64,000 bases of DNA from Prochlorococcus marinus str. MIT 9211 (lineage in GTDB: Bacteria > Cyanobacteriota > Cyanobacteriia > PCC-6307 > Cyanobiaceae). Location: positions 863,982 through 927,981 of the forward strand of contig NC_009976.1 of assembly GCF_000018585.1 (NCBI RefSeq), given 5' to 3'. Shown here in pieces: positions 1-9,338 of this stretch (position 1 is its first letter; each line of letters opens with the position of its first letter). The notes beneath the pieces are model-generated. The model saw only the letters and a program-made list of their open reading frames with translations, was not told the DNA's origin and did not search any database. The position numbers and the translations under genes are program-made.

Positions 1-1
1 T

Positions 2-304
2 GTCGTACTACAAGAACATGACCTAAGACTTATAAGATCAGCTGTAACACTAACTGTTTCTGGTGAATTAGAAGAACCAGAGCCTGAAGAGCTAGAGGAA
101 AAAGATTTCGATGATGAATCAGAAACTTACGAATTGCTAGTTAGTTTTAAGGTAGAAGAAGAAGAATACGGGCTATACATTCCACTAGACCCATTTTTTG
201 TAGTTGGTAAACTTGAAGATGGTCAAGCTACTGTGGTAGAAGGGGATGAGTTTGATAAAATTCAGCCATTAATTGAAAGTGAGCTAGAAGAAAGAGATAA
301 CTAA
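2..304 (+). CDS. DUF3727-type protein, C-terminal part (cut by window edge)
   Basis: An open frame runs from the left edge to a TAA stop and gives about 100 residues; the start lies outside the window. It is strongly acidic, with two Glu/Asp-rich stretches around a short beta-rich core containing YGLYIPLDPFFVVGKL. This resembles the C-terminal part of the cyanobacterial DUF3727 (DUF1292-like) proteins, whose function is unknown. It ends 4 bp before the YqeG-type phosphatase gene and is probably cotranscribed with it. The family call is from memory of the core pattern and moderately sure; the reading frame itself is clear. Confidence 0.75.
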   Translation, partial: VVLQEHDLRLIRSAVTLTVSGELEEPEPEELEEKDFDDESETYELLVSFKVEEEEYGLYIPLDPFFVVGKLEDGQATVVEGDEFDKIQPLIESELEERDN

Positions 305-308
305 TAAT

Positions 309-818
309 ATGGTTAATTATTGGCCAAAGCCAAACTGGAATTCTGAAATTATTATTACTAGGATCTCCCCAAAGGAAATTTCCGATAGAGACATAAAGGT
401 ACTTCTACTAGATGTAGATGGAACTCTTATAGGAGGGAAGGAGACTAAGATAGATCAATCAGTAATAGACTGGGTTGATGAAGCAAAAAAATACTTTCAC
501 TTACATCTTGTAAGCAATAACCCTTCTAAAGAAAGAATTAAAACTATTGCACAACAAATTGATATTGACTTTACTTATGGAGCACTAAAGCCTAGACGGT
601 CATCTATACTCAAAGTAATAAAGAATTTAGAAGTCACAAGAAGAAGTATAGGTATAGTAGGAGACAGACTGTTTACAGATATTCTCGCTGGAAACCGACT
701 TGGAATCTATACAATACTTGTAAAGCCGATGGGCAATAAAGGTGAGATGTCTAAAGATACTAATTTACAAAATTTAGAAATGAAAATTGCAAAGGTATTT
801 GGTAAAATAATATCATGA
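309..818 (+). CDS. YqeG-family HAD IIIA-type phosphatase
   Basis: A 169-residue haloacid-dehalogenase-type hydrolase. The nucleophile motif DVDGT is at about residues 35-39, a VSNN motif II follows near residue 70, and the acidic motif [11 protein letters not shown] lies near residues 118-128. Length and layout fit the YqeG/PGP1-like family; plant and yeast relatives dephosphorylate phosphatidylglycerophosphate, but the cyanobacterial substrate is not settled. The stop overlaps the proB start by 4 bases (ATGA), which suggests translational coupling. The ATG start follows the upstream gene by 4 bp. Confidence 0.85.
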
Positions 819-1909
819 CACTCTGGGTATTAAAGATAGGGACAAGTTTACTTAGAGGAACAGAAAAGCTATCGACAAAAAAAATAATCCATAACTATTG
901 TTCCTGTATAGCAGAATCTAAAGCCAGAGGTGATCAACACATAATTGTATCCAGTGGAGCCGTTGGTCTGGGATGTATTCAACTTGGCTTTAAAGATCGT
1001 CCTAATAACATTAATGATCTACAGGCTGCTGCGTCTGTTGGCCAAGTACACCTTATGGACTTATATCAAGAATATATGGCAACTTTTGGGTACAAAGTGG
1101 CTCAAATCTTAATAACCCGTTCGGACTTTAGCTCACGTAATTGTTATAGGAATGCCTCAATGACTCTAAAAAGACTTTTAGATTGGGGAGTACTTCCAAT
1201 AGTCAATGAAAATGACGCAATAGCTAATGAGGAATTACTATATGGGGATAATGATACATTATCTGCGCTTGTTTCTACAGCCATTAATGCTGATCAATTA
1301 GTTCTATTAACCGACATAGATCGTCTTTATTCAACAGACCCAAAAGTTAGTAATGAAGCAAAGCCAATAACAGATGTTCTTAATCCAAACCAATTAAAAG
1401 ATATTGAATCGACCATTCAAAAGCCAACTAATTGGGGTACTGGAGGAATAAAGACAAAACTTGTTGCAGCAAGAATAGCCACTGAAAGTGGTATAAAAGT
1501 TCATCTTGCAGACGGAAGAAAACCAGAAACATTATCTAATATTCTTCAGGGCTCTAGAGGTGGGACGGTATTTCACCCAAGTCCAAAACCTATAGGAAAT
1601 AGAAAAAGCTGGCTGGCACATGCTTTAGATCCAGCGGGAGCTATAGAAGTCGATGAAGGTGCATGTAAAGCAATCCAAAATAATGGAGCATCACTTCTTC
1701 TTGTAGGAATAAGGCAAATACATGGTGAGTTTACTGCCAACCAACCAGTCAAACTAATTAACTCAAAAGGGAAAGAGTTGGCTAGAGGTATTAGTTCATT
1801 AAGTAGTGATTCTCTAGGAAATTCAATTAATAATCCAACAAATAATAAGAATTCACCTGTTGTCATTCATAGAGATGTCCTAGTTTTGACAAGCGACCTC
1901 TTCACGTAG
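815..1909 (+). CDS. proB: Glutamate 5-kinase
   Basis: ProB phosphorylates L-glutamate to gamma-glutamyl phosphate, the first committed step of proline synthesis, and is usually feedback-inhibited by proline. The 364-residue protein has the full two-domain form. An N-terminal amino-acid-kinase fold carries KIGTSLLRG near the start, SSGAVGLG near residue 49, a VNENDA motif and a GDND motif near residue 143. A C-terminal PUA domain of about 90 residues follows from about residue 275. The ATG overlaps the stop of the phosphatase gene. proA is not in the window. Confidence 0.95.
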
Positions 1910-1941
1910 AAATTCTAGTCAAATCTTTCATACGAAAAACC

Positions 1942-2985
1942 ATGCAATTCAGCCAATTAATTGACTTCCTGAAAATTGGAGAAGCACATATTCAAGATTT
2001 TAATTTTGGAGATGACCCGGAAATAACTAAAGCATCTTCAATAGATATTGCTAATCCAGATGAAATTAGCTTTTTAGAGAATGATAGTTATCTATTAAGT
2101 CACATGAGTTCAACAAATGCTTCTGCTTTATTGCTTCCTAACAATAATCAATTGATAGATATAGCTAATTCCAGGGGGATTGCCTGGGCATCATTCAGAG
2201 ATCCAAAATTAGCCTTTGCAGAAACATTAGAGTATCTTCATCCTCAATCACAGCCTCTTATAGGAATTCATAAAACTGCAGTCATTGGAAAAAATGTGAA
2301 GATTGGGAAGGAAGTCTCAATTGGAGCAAATGTAACAGTTGGTGATTACTGTCAAATAGGAGAAGGAACAGTTATTAGTCCTGGGGTTGTCATTTACAAC
2401 AATGTACAGATAGGAATCAGGGGTGAATTACATGCAAACGCTGTAATCCATGAAAATACAAATATCGGCAATAATTGTACTGTTCAATCAAATGCTGTTA
2501 TTGGATCAGAAGGCTTTGGGTTTATCCCAAGCAAAAATGGCTGGAGAAAAATGCCACAAATAGGAATTGTTGTTATTGAAGATAATGTGGAGGTTGGAGC
2601 AGGATCCACAATAGATAGACCATCTGTTGGCGAAACAAGAATTGGTTCAGGTACGAAAATTGATAACCTTGTTCAAATTGGCCATGGTGTCGTAACAGGA
2701 AGAAATTGCGCTATGGCAGCTCAAGTAGGAATTGCAGGAGGAGCCTCATTAGGAGATGGAGTAATTCTTGCTGGACAGGTTGGTGTAGGAAATCGTGTAT
2801 CCATTGGGGACGGTGTTATAGCGAGTTCAAAATGTGGTGTTCATGCAGATGTATCTCCTGGTGAGGTCATAAGTGGCTTCCCAGCCATGCCAAATAAGCT
2901 ATGGCTGAGATGTTCAGCAAATTTCAAAAAACTCCCTGAAATTGCTAAATCAATAAGGGATCTGACAAAATCACATAGAGGTTAA
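1942..2985 (+). CDS. lpxD: UDP-3-O-acyl-glucosamine N-acyltransferase
   Basis: LpxD adds the second hydroxy-acyl chain to UDP-3-O-acylglucosamine in lipid A synthesis. The 347-residue protein has an N-terminal uridine-binding domain of about 100 residues. It is followed by a long left-handed beta-helix of hexapeptide repeats (patterns such as [20 protein letters not shown]) and a short C-terminal helix. The catalytic-His-type segment QIGHGV and the conserved GSEGFGF motif are visible. It starts 32 bp after proB on the same strand. Its presence with lptB and LptF/G-like genes later in the window fits an LPS-bearing outer membrane. Confidence 0.93.
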   Translation: MQFSQLIDFLKIGEAHIQDFNFGDDPEITKASSIDIANPDEISFLENDSYLLSHMSSTNASALLLPNNNQLIDIANSRGIAWASFRDPKLAFAETLEYLHPQSQPLIGIHKTAVIGKNVKIGKEVSIGANVTVGDYCQIGEGTVISPGVVIYNNVQIGIRGELHANAVIHENTNIGNNCTVQSNAVIGSEGFGFIPSKNGWRKMPQIGIVVIEDNVEVGAGSTIDRPSVGETRIGSGTKIDNLVQIGHGVVTGRNCAMAAQVGIAGGASLGDGVILAGQVGVGNRVSIGDGVIASSKCGVHADVSPGEVISGFPAMPNKLWLRCSANFKKLPEIAKSIRDLTKSHRG

Positions 2986-3021
2986 TCTCTTAGAAATTAT
3001 TTACCTTACTGATCCTTAAAG

Positions 3022-4104
3022 ATGAAAACATACAATGTTGTTTTATTACCAGGCGACGGAATAGGTCCAGAAATAATGGATGTGGCAACAAAAACAATAG
3101 ATTATGTAGCTCAGAAATATAACTTTGGAATTGAATATGAACAAAAACTAATAGGTGGTTCAGCTATAGATAAATATAATGATCCGTTGCCAGAAGAAAC
3201 TTTAAAAGCCTGTAAGAGCAGTGACGCTGTCTTACTTTCAGCAATAGGCAGCCCAAAATATGATGCTCTACCCAGAGAAAAAAGGCCTGAGTCTGGTTTA
3301 CTTAATTTAAGATCAGGTCTAGGATTATTTGCAAATATTAGGCCAGTAAAAGTCTGGCCAGCACTAATTAGTGAAAGTTCTCTAAAGCAGGAGATAGTCC
3401 AAAATGTTGATCTTGTTGTGGTAAGAGAACTAACAGGCGGCATCTACTTTGGGCAACCAAAAGGAAGATTACAAAGTGAGAATGGTGAGAGAGCTTTTAA
3501 TACTATGACCTACTCAACAATGGAAATAGATAGGATTGCCAGAGTTGCATTTGAACTTGCTACCGATAGAAAAAAGAAACTATGTTCTATAGATAAAGCC
3601 AATGTTTTAGATGTAAGCCAATTATGGAGAGAAAGAGTAATAGAACTAAGCTACAACTTTCCAAAAGTTGAATTAAATCATTTATATGTAGACAATGCAG
3701 CAATGCAACTTATAAGACAACCAGACCAATTTGATGTAATTCTAACTGGCAATCTGTTTGGAGATATTATTAGTGATGAAGCAGCTATGTTGACTGGTTC
3801 AATTGGAATGCTTCCTTCCGCATCATTACGACTTGAAGGTCCTGGACTTTTTGAACCAGTTCATGGATCAGCTCCAGATATAGCAAATAAGGATATCGCC
3901 AACCCAATGGCCATGGTCCTTTCAGCAGCAATGATGTTAAGGGTTGGTCTAAAAGAGAACAACGCAGCTGATGACCTAGAGAATGCGATAGATAAGGTCC
4001 TTAAAGATGGTTATAGAACATCAGATCTTATGACTAATGGCAAAAAGGTGCTTGGATGCAGGGAAATGGGGGAGCAAATTCTTATGAGTCTTGCAGCTGC
4101 ATAA
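3022..4104 (+). CDS. leuB: 3-isopropylmalate dehydrogenase
   Basis: LeuB oxidatively decarboxylates 3-isopropylmalate with NAD+ in leucine biosynthesis. The 360-residue protein begins with the family signature LLPGDGIGPEI. It carries the substrate-binding arginines in the RPESGLLNLRSGLGLFANIRP region, the RELTGGIYFG motif, and the metal/NAD signature NLFGDIISDEAAMLTGSIG at about residues 240-258. Length is normal for the family. It lies between lpxD (36 bp upstream) and the phosphoribulokinase gene on the same strand; no shared pathway links these neighbours. Confidence 0.96.
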   Translation: MKTYNVVLLPGDGIGPEIMDVATKTIDYVAQKYNFGIEYEQKLIGGSAIDKYNDPLPEETLKACKSSDAVLLSAIGSPKYDALPREKRPESGLLNLRSGLGLFANIRPVKVWPALISESSLKQEIVQNVDLVVVRELTGGIYFGQPKGRLQSENGERAFNTMTYSTMEIDRIARVAFELATDRKKKLCSIDKANVLDVSQLWRERVIELSYNFPKVELNHLYVDNAAMQLIRQPDQFDVILTGNLFGDIISDEAAMLTGSIGMLPSASLRLEGPGLFEPVHGSAPDIANKDIANPMAMVLSAAMMLRVGLKENNAADDLENAIDKVLKDGYRTSDLMTNGKKVLGCREMGEQILMSLAAA

Positions 4105-4189
4105 ATAACAAGATCAATAACTGTCTAATAAAAATAATCAGAGTGACAGACGACCTGCGAAAATTATTAAGTAAATCTCTTTAGCGTCG

Positions 4190-5092
4190 ATGTCGAAGCG
4201 TCACCCAGTAGTAGCTGTAACTGGTTCATCAGGAGCTGGAACAAGCACAGTCAAAAGAGCCTTCGAGCATATCTTCGCTCGTGAGGAAATAGTACCTGCA
4301 GTTGTGGAAGGGGATAGTTATCACCGCTTTGAAAGGAACCCTATGAAACAAGCGATGGCAGATGCGCTTGCAAAAGGAGAGAACTTTTCTCATTTTGGAC
4401 CTGAGGCAAACTTGTTTGACAAACTGGAAGAATTATTCAAGGAATATGGTCAAACAGGAGGTGGGAAAAAAAGATATTACCTTCACAGCCAAGAAGAAGC
4501 CGATGAACACAATGCCAGACTAGGGACTGAACTAAGTCCAGGGCAATTTACGCCATGGGAAGAGATCCCAACGGGAACTGATGTACTCTTCTACGAGGGT
4601 CTACATGGTGGTGTAGTTGGAGATGGTTATGACGTTGCATCCCTCGCTGATCTTCTGGTTGGAGTAGTACCTATTACAAACTTAGAATGGATACAAAAAA
4701 TACATAGAGATAACGCAGAAAGAGGTTACTCAGCAGAAACAATTGTTGATACTATTCTAAGAAGAATGCCAGATTATATAAATCATATTTGCCCACAATT
4801 TAGCCGTACAGATATTAACTTCCAACGTGTACCAACGATAGATACATCTAACCCTTTTATTTGCAGAAATATCCCAACTCCAGATGAGAGTTTTGTAATA
4901 ATACATTTCAGAAAAGGAGCTAGAGAAAAATGGGGTATAGATTTTCAATATCTACTTGGAATGATTAATGAATCATTCATGTCAAGTCCTACAAGCATTG
5001 TAGTCAATGGAGGGAAAATGGGTTTTGCAATGGAATTAATACTTACACCTATAATTCACAGAATGATAGAAGAAAAAAGCAAAGCAAAATAA
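4190..5092 (+). CDS. prk: Phosphoribulokinase, class I (proteobacterial) type
   Basis: Phosphorylates ribulose 5-phosphate with ATP to give ribulose 1,5-bisphosphate, the RuBisCO substrate. The 300-residue sequence has a P-loop GSSGAGTST (residues 12-20), Asp42 in VVEGDSYHR (the catalytic Asp position in the Rhodobacter enzyme), HFGPEANLF near 68-76, a Walker-B-like DVLFYEGLHG near 131-140 and RRMPDYINHICPQF near 191-204. This pattern is the octameric class I type of proteobacteria. The plant and beta-cyanobacterial class II enzymes carry a redox-active Cys pair near the P-loop; here the only cysteines are Cys201 and Cys225. A uridine-kinase-like activity is less likely because the class I signatures are close throughout. 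Confidence 0.9.
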   Translation: MSKRHPVVAVTGSSGAGTSTVKRAFEHIFAREEIVPAVVEGDSYHRFERNPMKQAMADALAKGENFSHFGPEANLFDKLEELFKEYGQTGGGKKRYYLHSQEEADEHNARLGTELSPGQFTPWEEIPTGTDVLFYEGLHGGVVGDGYDVASLADLLVGVVPITNLEWIQKIHRDNAERGYSAETIVDTILRRMPDYINHICPQFSRTDINFQRVPTIDTSNPFICRNIPTPDESFVIIHFRKGAREKWGIDFQYLLGMINESFMSSPTSIVVNGGKMGFAMELILTPIIHRMIEEKSKAK

Positions 5093-5184
5093 CGAATAAA
5101 TATTTGATTAATGGTAAAGTCGAAATTTTAAAACGCAAAGATGTAAGATAATCAAAATATATTTAATCAAAGAAGCTTACTATT

Positions 5185-6057
5185 GTGTCTTTATTTGATT
5201 GGTTTGCAGCTAGAAGAAAAGACCAGTTTGTTGGGAAGGTCATCCAAGAGGCAGAGGAAGCAGATGGCCTATGGGGCAAATGCCCGGAATGCAGTCAAGT
5301 TGTTTATAGGAAAGACCTCCTAGAGAATGCAAATGTATGCAGTAATTGCGGTCACCATAATCGAATAAATAGTGACGAACGCATTAAGCTAATAGCGGAT
5401 CAAAATAGCTTCAAAAGTACAGACAAACATCTAAGTCCTGTAGATCCACTTGGTTTTAAAGACAGAAGAGCATATGCAGATCGATTAAGAGAAAGTCAGT
5501 CAAGTACAGGAATGAAAGATGGTGTGACTACAGGTGTATGCCAAGTAGAGCAAATTCCTTTGGCACTTGCCGTTATGGATTTCCGTTTTATGGGTGGATC
5601 TATGGGATCTGTAGTTGGTGAAAAAATCACCAGGCTTATCGAGAAAGCAACTAATCAAAAGCTTCCATTATTAATTGTCTGCGCTTCTGGAGGGGCACGA
5701 ATGCAAGAAGGGATGCTAAGCCTAATGCAGATGGCAAAGATCTCAGGGGCCTTAGAAAGGCATCGAGAAGCTGAATTGCTATATATGCCTCTACTTACTC
5801 ATCCAACAACAGGTGGAGTAACAGCAAGTTTTGCTATGCTTGGAGATTTAATCCTTGCAGAACCTAAAGCATTAATAGGTTTCGCTGGAAGAAGAGTAAT
5901 TGAGCAAACTCTTAGAGAAAAGTTACCTGATAATTTTCAAACAGCAGAATATCTGCTTGACCATGGATTTGTTGACAAGATAATACCTCGCACCCAGTTA
6001 AAGAAAACATTAGGAGTTCTACTTAGGCTTCATGGCTATAGAGAAAAGAGAAAGTAA
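5185..6057 (+). CDS. accD: Acetyl-CoA carboxylase carboxyltransferase subunit beta
   Basis: AccD pairs with AccA to transfer carboxyl from carboxybiotin to acetyl-CoA, forming malonyl-CoA for fatty-acid synthesis. The 290-residue protein has an N-terminal zinc ribbon with Cys33, Cys36, Cys52 and Cys55, then the crotonase-like carboxyltransferase fold. [11 protein letters not shown] and [12 protein letters not shown] supply the oxyanion-hole loops. The start is GTG; no ATG lies nearby in frame and the N-terminus [11 protein letters not shown] is typical of the family. It follows prk by 92 bp and precedes a small secreted orphan by 10 bp. Confidence 0.96.
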   Translation: MSLFDWFAARRKDQFVGKVIQEAEEADGLWGKCPECSQVVYRKDLLENANVCSNCGHHNRINSDERIKLIADQNSFKSTDKHLSPVDPLGFKDRRAYADRLRESQSSTGMKDGVTTGVCQVEQIPLALAVMDFRFMGGSMGSVVGEKITRLIEKATNQKLPLLIVCASGGARMQEGMLSLMQMAKISGALERHREAELLYMPLLTHPTTGGVTASFAMLGDLILAEPKALIGFAGRRVIEQTLREKLPDNFQTAEYLLDHGFVDKIIPRTQLKKTLGVLLRLHGYREKRK

Positions 6058-6067
6058 AAGCTTCTAG

Positions 6068-6466
6068 ATGAATAATTTAGTCAAGAGAATACTTTCTCCC
6101 TTCCTAATACCATGTCTATTAGCATTGTTTATTTTTAATTTAAATGTAGTCAAAGTAAAAGCGATAAGTCCAGACTGGGTAGAAGTGGAAAGCGCTAAAA
6201 ACGGAAGACAATGGTGGGACAGCCTAAGTATCAAGGAAGATCACCAAGGTTATATATCTGTAAATACTAAATATTTACCAGCTGAGGATGATAACAATAA
6301 TAAGTTAAGAGAGATATATTACACTATGTCTATAGATTGTTCAAGAAAAAGATATAAGGATATTGTTATAGATGGGATAAGGCAAGAAAAAACTTATTGG
6401 AAAGAATCAATTTATGATCGTCTTACACAAAGTATAATAGAGGAATCATGCAATAAATTCGGTTAG
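6068..6466 (+). CDS. Small secreted or membrane-anchored orphan protein
   Basis: I do not recognise a family. The 132-residue product has a basic N-terminus and one hydrophobic stretch (about residues 10-32). An Ala-rich end (VKVKA) could be a signal-peptidase site before ISPDWVEV. The mature part has two cysteines, in SIDCSRKRY and near the C-terminus in EESCNKFG, which could form a disulfide in the periplasm or thylakoid lumen. The pattern of a Trp-rich head and a substrate-like Cys pair recalls small picocyanobacterial secreted proteins of unknown role. It sits 10 bp after accD and 3 bp before the oxidoreductase gene, so it is probably in the same transcript. Confidence 0.75.
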   Translation: MNNLVKRILSPFLIPCLLALFIFNLNVVKVKAISPDWVEVESAKNGRQWWDSLSIKEDHQGYISVNTKYLPAEDDNNNKLREIYYTMSIDCSRKRYKDIVIDGIRQEKTYWKESIYDRLTQSIIEESCNKFG

Positions 6467-6469
6467 AAA

Positions 6470-7591
6470 ATGATTATAGAAGAATCCACGAAGAATAAGA
6501 TTAAGGTTGCAATTGCTGGCTTAGGGTTTGGTGAGAAAGTTCACTTAAAGGCTTTAAATGAAAGTGATTTAATGCTGCCAGTTGCGCTATGGCACCCTAG
6601 GCTTGATCGCTTAACTATTGCAAGCGAACAGTATGGTATCCCAGGCTACACTGATTGGGATTTACTTCTTGAAGATAAAAATATAGAAGCAATAATAATT
6701 GCAACACCACCCGAGCCACGCTATGGGCTGGCTATCAAAGCTCTAAATGCTGGTAAACATTTGTTTTTAGAAAAGCCAATAGCACTAAACAGTTCACAGA
6801 TAATAAACCTTCAAAAATTAGCTATATCTAAAGGACTTACTGTTGCTGTTGACTTTGAATATAGGGCAGTACCACATTTCCAACAAGCAAAAGAACTCCT
6901 TTCTAACAATACAATAGGAACACCCTGGCTTATAAAATTAGATTGGTTAATGGGTAGTCGAGCAAACAAGAAAAGAGAGTGGAATTGGTATTCAGAAAGA
7001 GAAAAAGGAGGAGGTGTAATTGGAGCCCTAGGAACACATGCTTTTGACATTCTTCATTGGTTCTTTGGGCCAACGACGTCTGTAACCAGTCTATTATCAA
7101 CATCTATAAAAGAGAGGCCAGCTAGCAATAGTTCTGAACTAAAACCTGTAACTAGCGAGGATATCTGTCTTGCTCAGTTGCAACTCAAATCTAATTCTAT
7201 TCAGTCCATAATTCCTGCACAAGTAACTCTGTCAGCAGTTTCTAAAGAAGGAAGAGGGTTTTGGCTAGAAGTTTACGGAAGCGAAGGGACACTAATACTT
7301 GGCAGTGACAATCAGAAAGACTACGTTCATGGTTTTGGCCTCTGGTTATCAAACAATGAAACGAAACTCCAATCAGTCCAACCTAAAAAAAAGTTCTGCT
7401 TTTCGAAAACATGGGATGATGGGCGTATAGCACCAGTTAAAAGGATACATGACCGGTGGTGTGAAAGTATTAAAATGAAAACTCCAGTTATACCAGGCCT
7501 TATGGAAGGACTAGAGAGCCAAAAAGTATGTGACAAGATAATAGAATCCAACCTAAATTCTATTGATATGAGTATGAATAGCCTGATCTAA
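6470..7591 (+). CDS. Gfo/Idh/MocA-family NAD(P)-dependent oxidoreductase
   Basis: A 373-residue two-domain sugar dehydrogenase-like protein. The N-terminal Rossmann fold carries VAIAGLGFGEKVH. The lysine-proline signature EKP lies in LFLEKPIAL near residue 105. The C-terminal alpha/beta domain contains the HAFD(I)LHW segment that places the catalytic His. Substrates of this family are sugars, inositols or bilins; biliverdin reductase is a distant member, but nothing here identifies the substrate. Downstream is the long non-coding region before fba, so this is likely the end of the accD transcript. The family is sure, the function is not. Confidence 0.85.
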   Translation: MIIEESTKNKIKVAIAGLGFGEKVHLKALNESDLMLPVALWHPRLDRLTIASEQYGIPGYTDWDLLLEDKNIEAIIIATPPEPRYGLAIKALNAGKHLFLEKPIALNSSQIINLQKLAISKGLTVAVDFEYRAVPHFQQAKELLSNNTIGTPWLIKLDWLMGSRANKKREWNWYSEREKGGGVIGALGTHAFDILHWFFGPTTSVTSLLSTSIKERPASNSSELKPVTSEDICLAQLQLKSNSIQSIIPAQVTLSAVSKEGRGFWLEVYGSEGTLILGSDNQKDYVHGFGLWLSNNETKLQSVQPKKKFCFSKTWDDGRIAPVKRIHDRWCESIKMKTPVIPGLMEGLESQKVCDKIIESNLNSIDMSMNSLI

Positions 7592-8192
7592 TAATTATTT
7601 GACAGGGTTAGATTGCTTTCCAATAAGATCAGATTTTGCTTAAGAATCAAATACTAAAGAAAATTATTTCATTTGAGGTTCAGATTATACAAACTTAGTC
7701 TGTACTTAAGAAGTTGAAAATAGAATAGTAAGATAACATGAGTTCCTGACTATAATCCCTAATTTTTTTATTGGTTTGGTTAGTATTGAAAAAAATTCTT
7801 TCTAACTAAATTTTTAAAAAAGTTTGGTAGAAAGGCGAGGGATGGCAAGTTGATTATTCATATGAAAGTGCTTTAAGGCACTAATTTCTTAAAAATTAGG
7901 CAGAAGTTCATAAAAGGTGCAAAAAAGGGTTCTTATCTCCAGGTCAAAAGGCAGTTCAAAACCATCAGAATAGCTTTGCCAAAAAGGATCTCACCTTCGT
8001 CTCGTGAGGAATTATTTTGAGACGAATATAAAGATCTGCGAATTCAGAACACTTATTAAAGATAACTTTTGCAGCTAAGAACGATCTTTATTTATTTAAT
8101 GCGTGACATTTCCTACCTTTATCTTCTAAAGTCCTGGTCAATTTGACCTTGGCTGATTCCAGGCAGGGTCTATATCTGAACATTTAATCAAA
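7592..8192 (+). other. 601-bp gene-free region upstream of fba (possible leader or small RNA)
   Basis: This is the longest gap in the window and I see no credible coding frame in it on either strand. It contains a perfect TATAAT at 7751-7756, two small stem-loops (7867-7882, stem AGTGC/GCACT; 7881-7899, stem CTAATTT/AAATTAG), an 8-bp stem at 7996-8026, and an inverted repeat GGTCAA/TTGACC at 8136-8148 inside a wider CCTGG/CCAGG pair (8133-8162). Many gaps here are under 100 bp, so the length and clustering of structure suggest a long 5' leader for fba or an independent non-coding RNA. No known RNA family was recognised. Confidence 0.5.
7996..8026 (+). other. Stem-loop in the fba upstream region
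   Basis: TTCGTCTC (7996-8003) pairs perfectly with GAGACGAA (8019-8026) around a 15-base loop. No T-run follows on the plus strand, so it is not a classical terminator for the upstream gene. It may be part of a structured leader or small RNA in front of fba. Confidence 0.5.
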
Positions 8193-9266
8193 ATGGCTCT
8201 CGTTCCACTAAGACTTCTTCTTGATCATGCAGCCGAAAACGGCTATGGAATACCCGCTTTCAATGTGAACAACCTTGAACAAGTTCAGGCGATTATGGAA
8301 GCTGCATCAGAAACTGACAGCCCTGTAATTTTGCAAGCATCTCGTGGAGCAAGAAGTTATGCAGGGGAGATATTTCTCCGACATCTAATTATCGCTGCAA
8401 CAGAGACTTATCCAAATATTCCAGTAGTAATGCATCAAGACCATGGGAATGAGCCATCAACTTGTTACTCAGCTGCAATAAATGGTTTCACATCAGTGAT
8501 GATGGATGGCTCCTTAGAAGCAGATGCAAAAACACCAGCAAGTTATGACTACAACGTACAAGTAACAAAGACTGTAGTTGATTTTGCCCACTCAGTTGGA
8601 GTCAGTGTTGAGGGTGAGCTTGGATGCCTTGGATCATTAGAAACTGGAAAAGGTGAGGCTGAGGATGGCCATGGTTTTGAAGGTGAGCTATCAAAAGATA
8701 TGTTGCTTACAGACCCAGCGGAGGCTGCTGATTTTGTTCAAAAAACCAAAGTTGATGCTCTGGCTATAGCTATTGGAACAAGCCATGGAGCATACAAATT
8801 CACAAGAAAGCCAACAGGTGAAGTATTAGCAATTAGCAGAATTGCTGAAATACATAAAGCTCTTCCAAACACTCATCTAGTGATGCATGGCTCTAGTTCA
8901 GTGCCTCAAGAATGGCTAGATATGATAAACAAATTTGGAGGGGCAATTCCTGAAACATATGGAGTACCAGTAGAAGAAATTCAAGAGGGTATACGCAATG
9001 GTGTAAGAAAAGTGAATATTGATACTGATAATAGGTTGGCTTTTACTGCAGCTGTAAGAGAGGCTGCGGCTGCAGATCCAACTAATTTTGACCCAAGACA
9101 CTTCAACAAGCCAGCACGTAAATACATGAAACAAGTTTGCCTTGACCGCTATCAACAATTCTGGTGTGCAGGTCACGCAAGCAAAATCAAGCAACAAAGC
9201 ACCAATTACTATGCTGACCTTTATGGGAAAGGAGCATTAGAGCCAAAAACATCAGTAACTGCCTAA
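8193..9266 (+). CDS. fba: Fructose-bisphosphate aldolase, class II (Calvin-cycle subtype)
   Basis: Zinc-dependent aldolase that condenses DHAP with glyceraldehyde 3-phosphate (and with erythrose 4-phosphate in the Calvin cycle), or cleaves FBP in glycolysis. The 357-residue protein has metal-ligand His motifs [15 protein letters not shown] and LVMHGSSS. The [13 protein letters not shown] segment supplies the catalytic-loop residues. Length and the C-terminal [15 protein letters not shown] segment fit the CbbA/FbaA type. It is preceded by an unusually long non-coding region, which suggests its own promoter, and followed by a symmetrical hairpin shared with convergent purQ. Confidence 0.96.
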   Translation: MALVPLRLLLDHAAENGYGIPAFNVNNLEQVQAIMEAASETDSPVILQASRGARSYAGEIFLRHLIIAATETYPNIPVVMHQDHGNEPSTCYSAAINGFTSVMMDGSLEADAKTPASYDYNVQVTKTVVDFAHSVGVSVEGELGCLGSLETGKGEAEDGHGFEGELSKDMLLTDPAEAADFVQKTKVDALAIAIGTSHGAYKFTRKPTGEVLAISRIAEIHKALPNTHLVMHGSSSVPQEWLDMINKFGGAIPETYGVPVEEIQEGIRNGVRKVNIDTDNRLAFTAAVREAAAADPTNFDPRHFNKPARKYMKQVCLDRYQQFWCAGHASKIKQQSTNYYADLYGKGALEPKTSVTA

Positions 9267-9275
9267 TAGAGAAAA

Positions 9276-9309
9276 TAGTGAGGGGCTGACTGCTTCAGTC
9301 TCTTCACTA
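9276..9309. terminator. Bidirectional terminator-like hairpin between fba and purQ
   Basis: TAGTGA (9276-9281) pairs with TCACTA (9304-9309), and an inner GACTG/CAGTC stem closes a CTT loop. The element lies between the convergent ends of fba and purQ. It could stop transcription from either side, although neither side has a strong U-tract. Confidence 0.55.
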
Positions 9310-9338
9310 AGAAATAAATGCCATTGATAAAATAAGTA

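Noticed and set aside
1573-1866. Minus-strand frame inside proB
   Set aside because: Antisense shadow of a clear gene, with no family-like pattern.
8103-8116. GTG-N8-TAC, a possible NtcA site before fba
   Set aside because: Imperfect first half and no convincing -10 box at the right distance; such a match is likely by chance.
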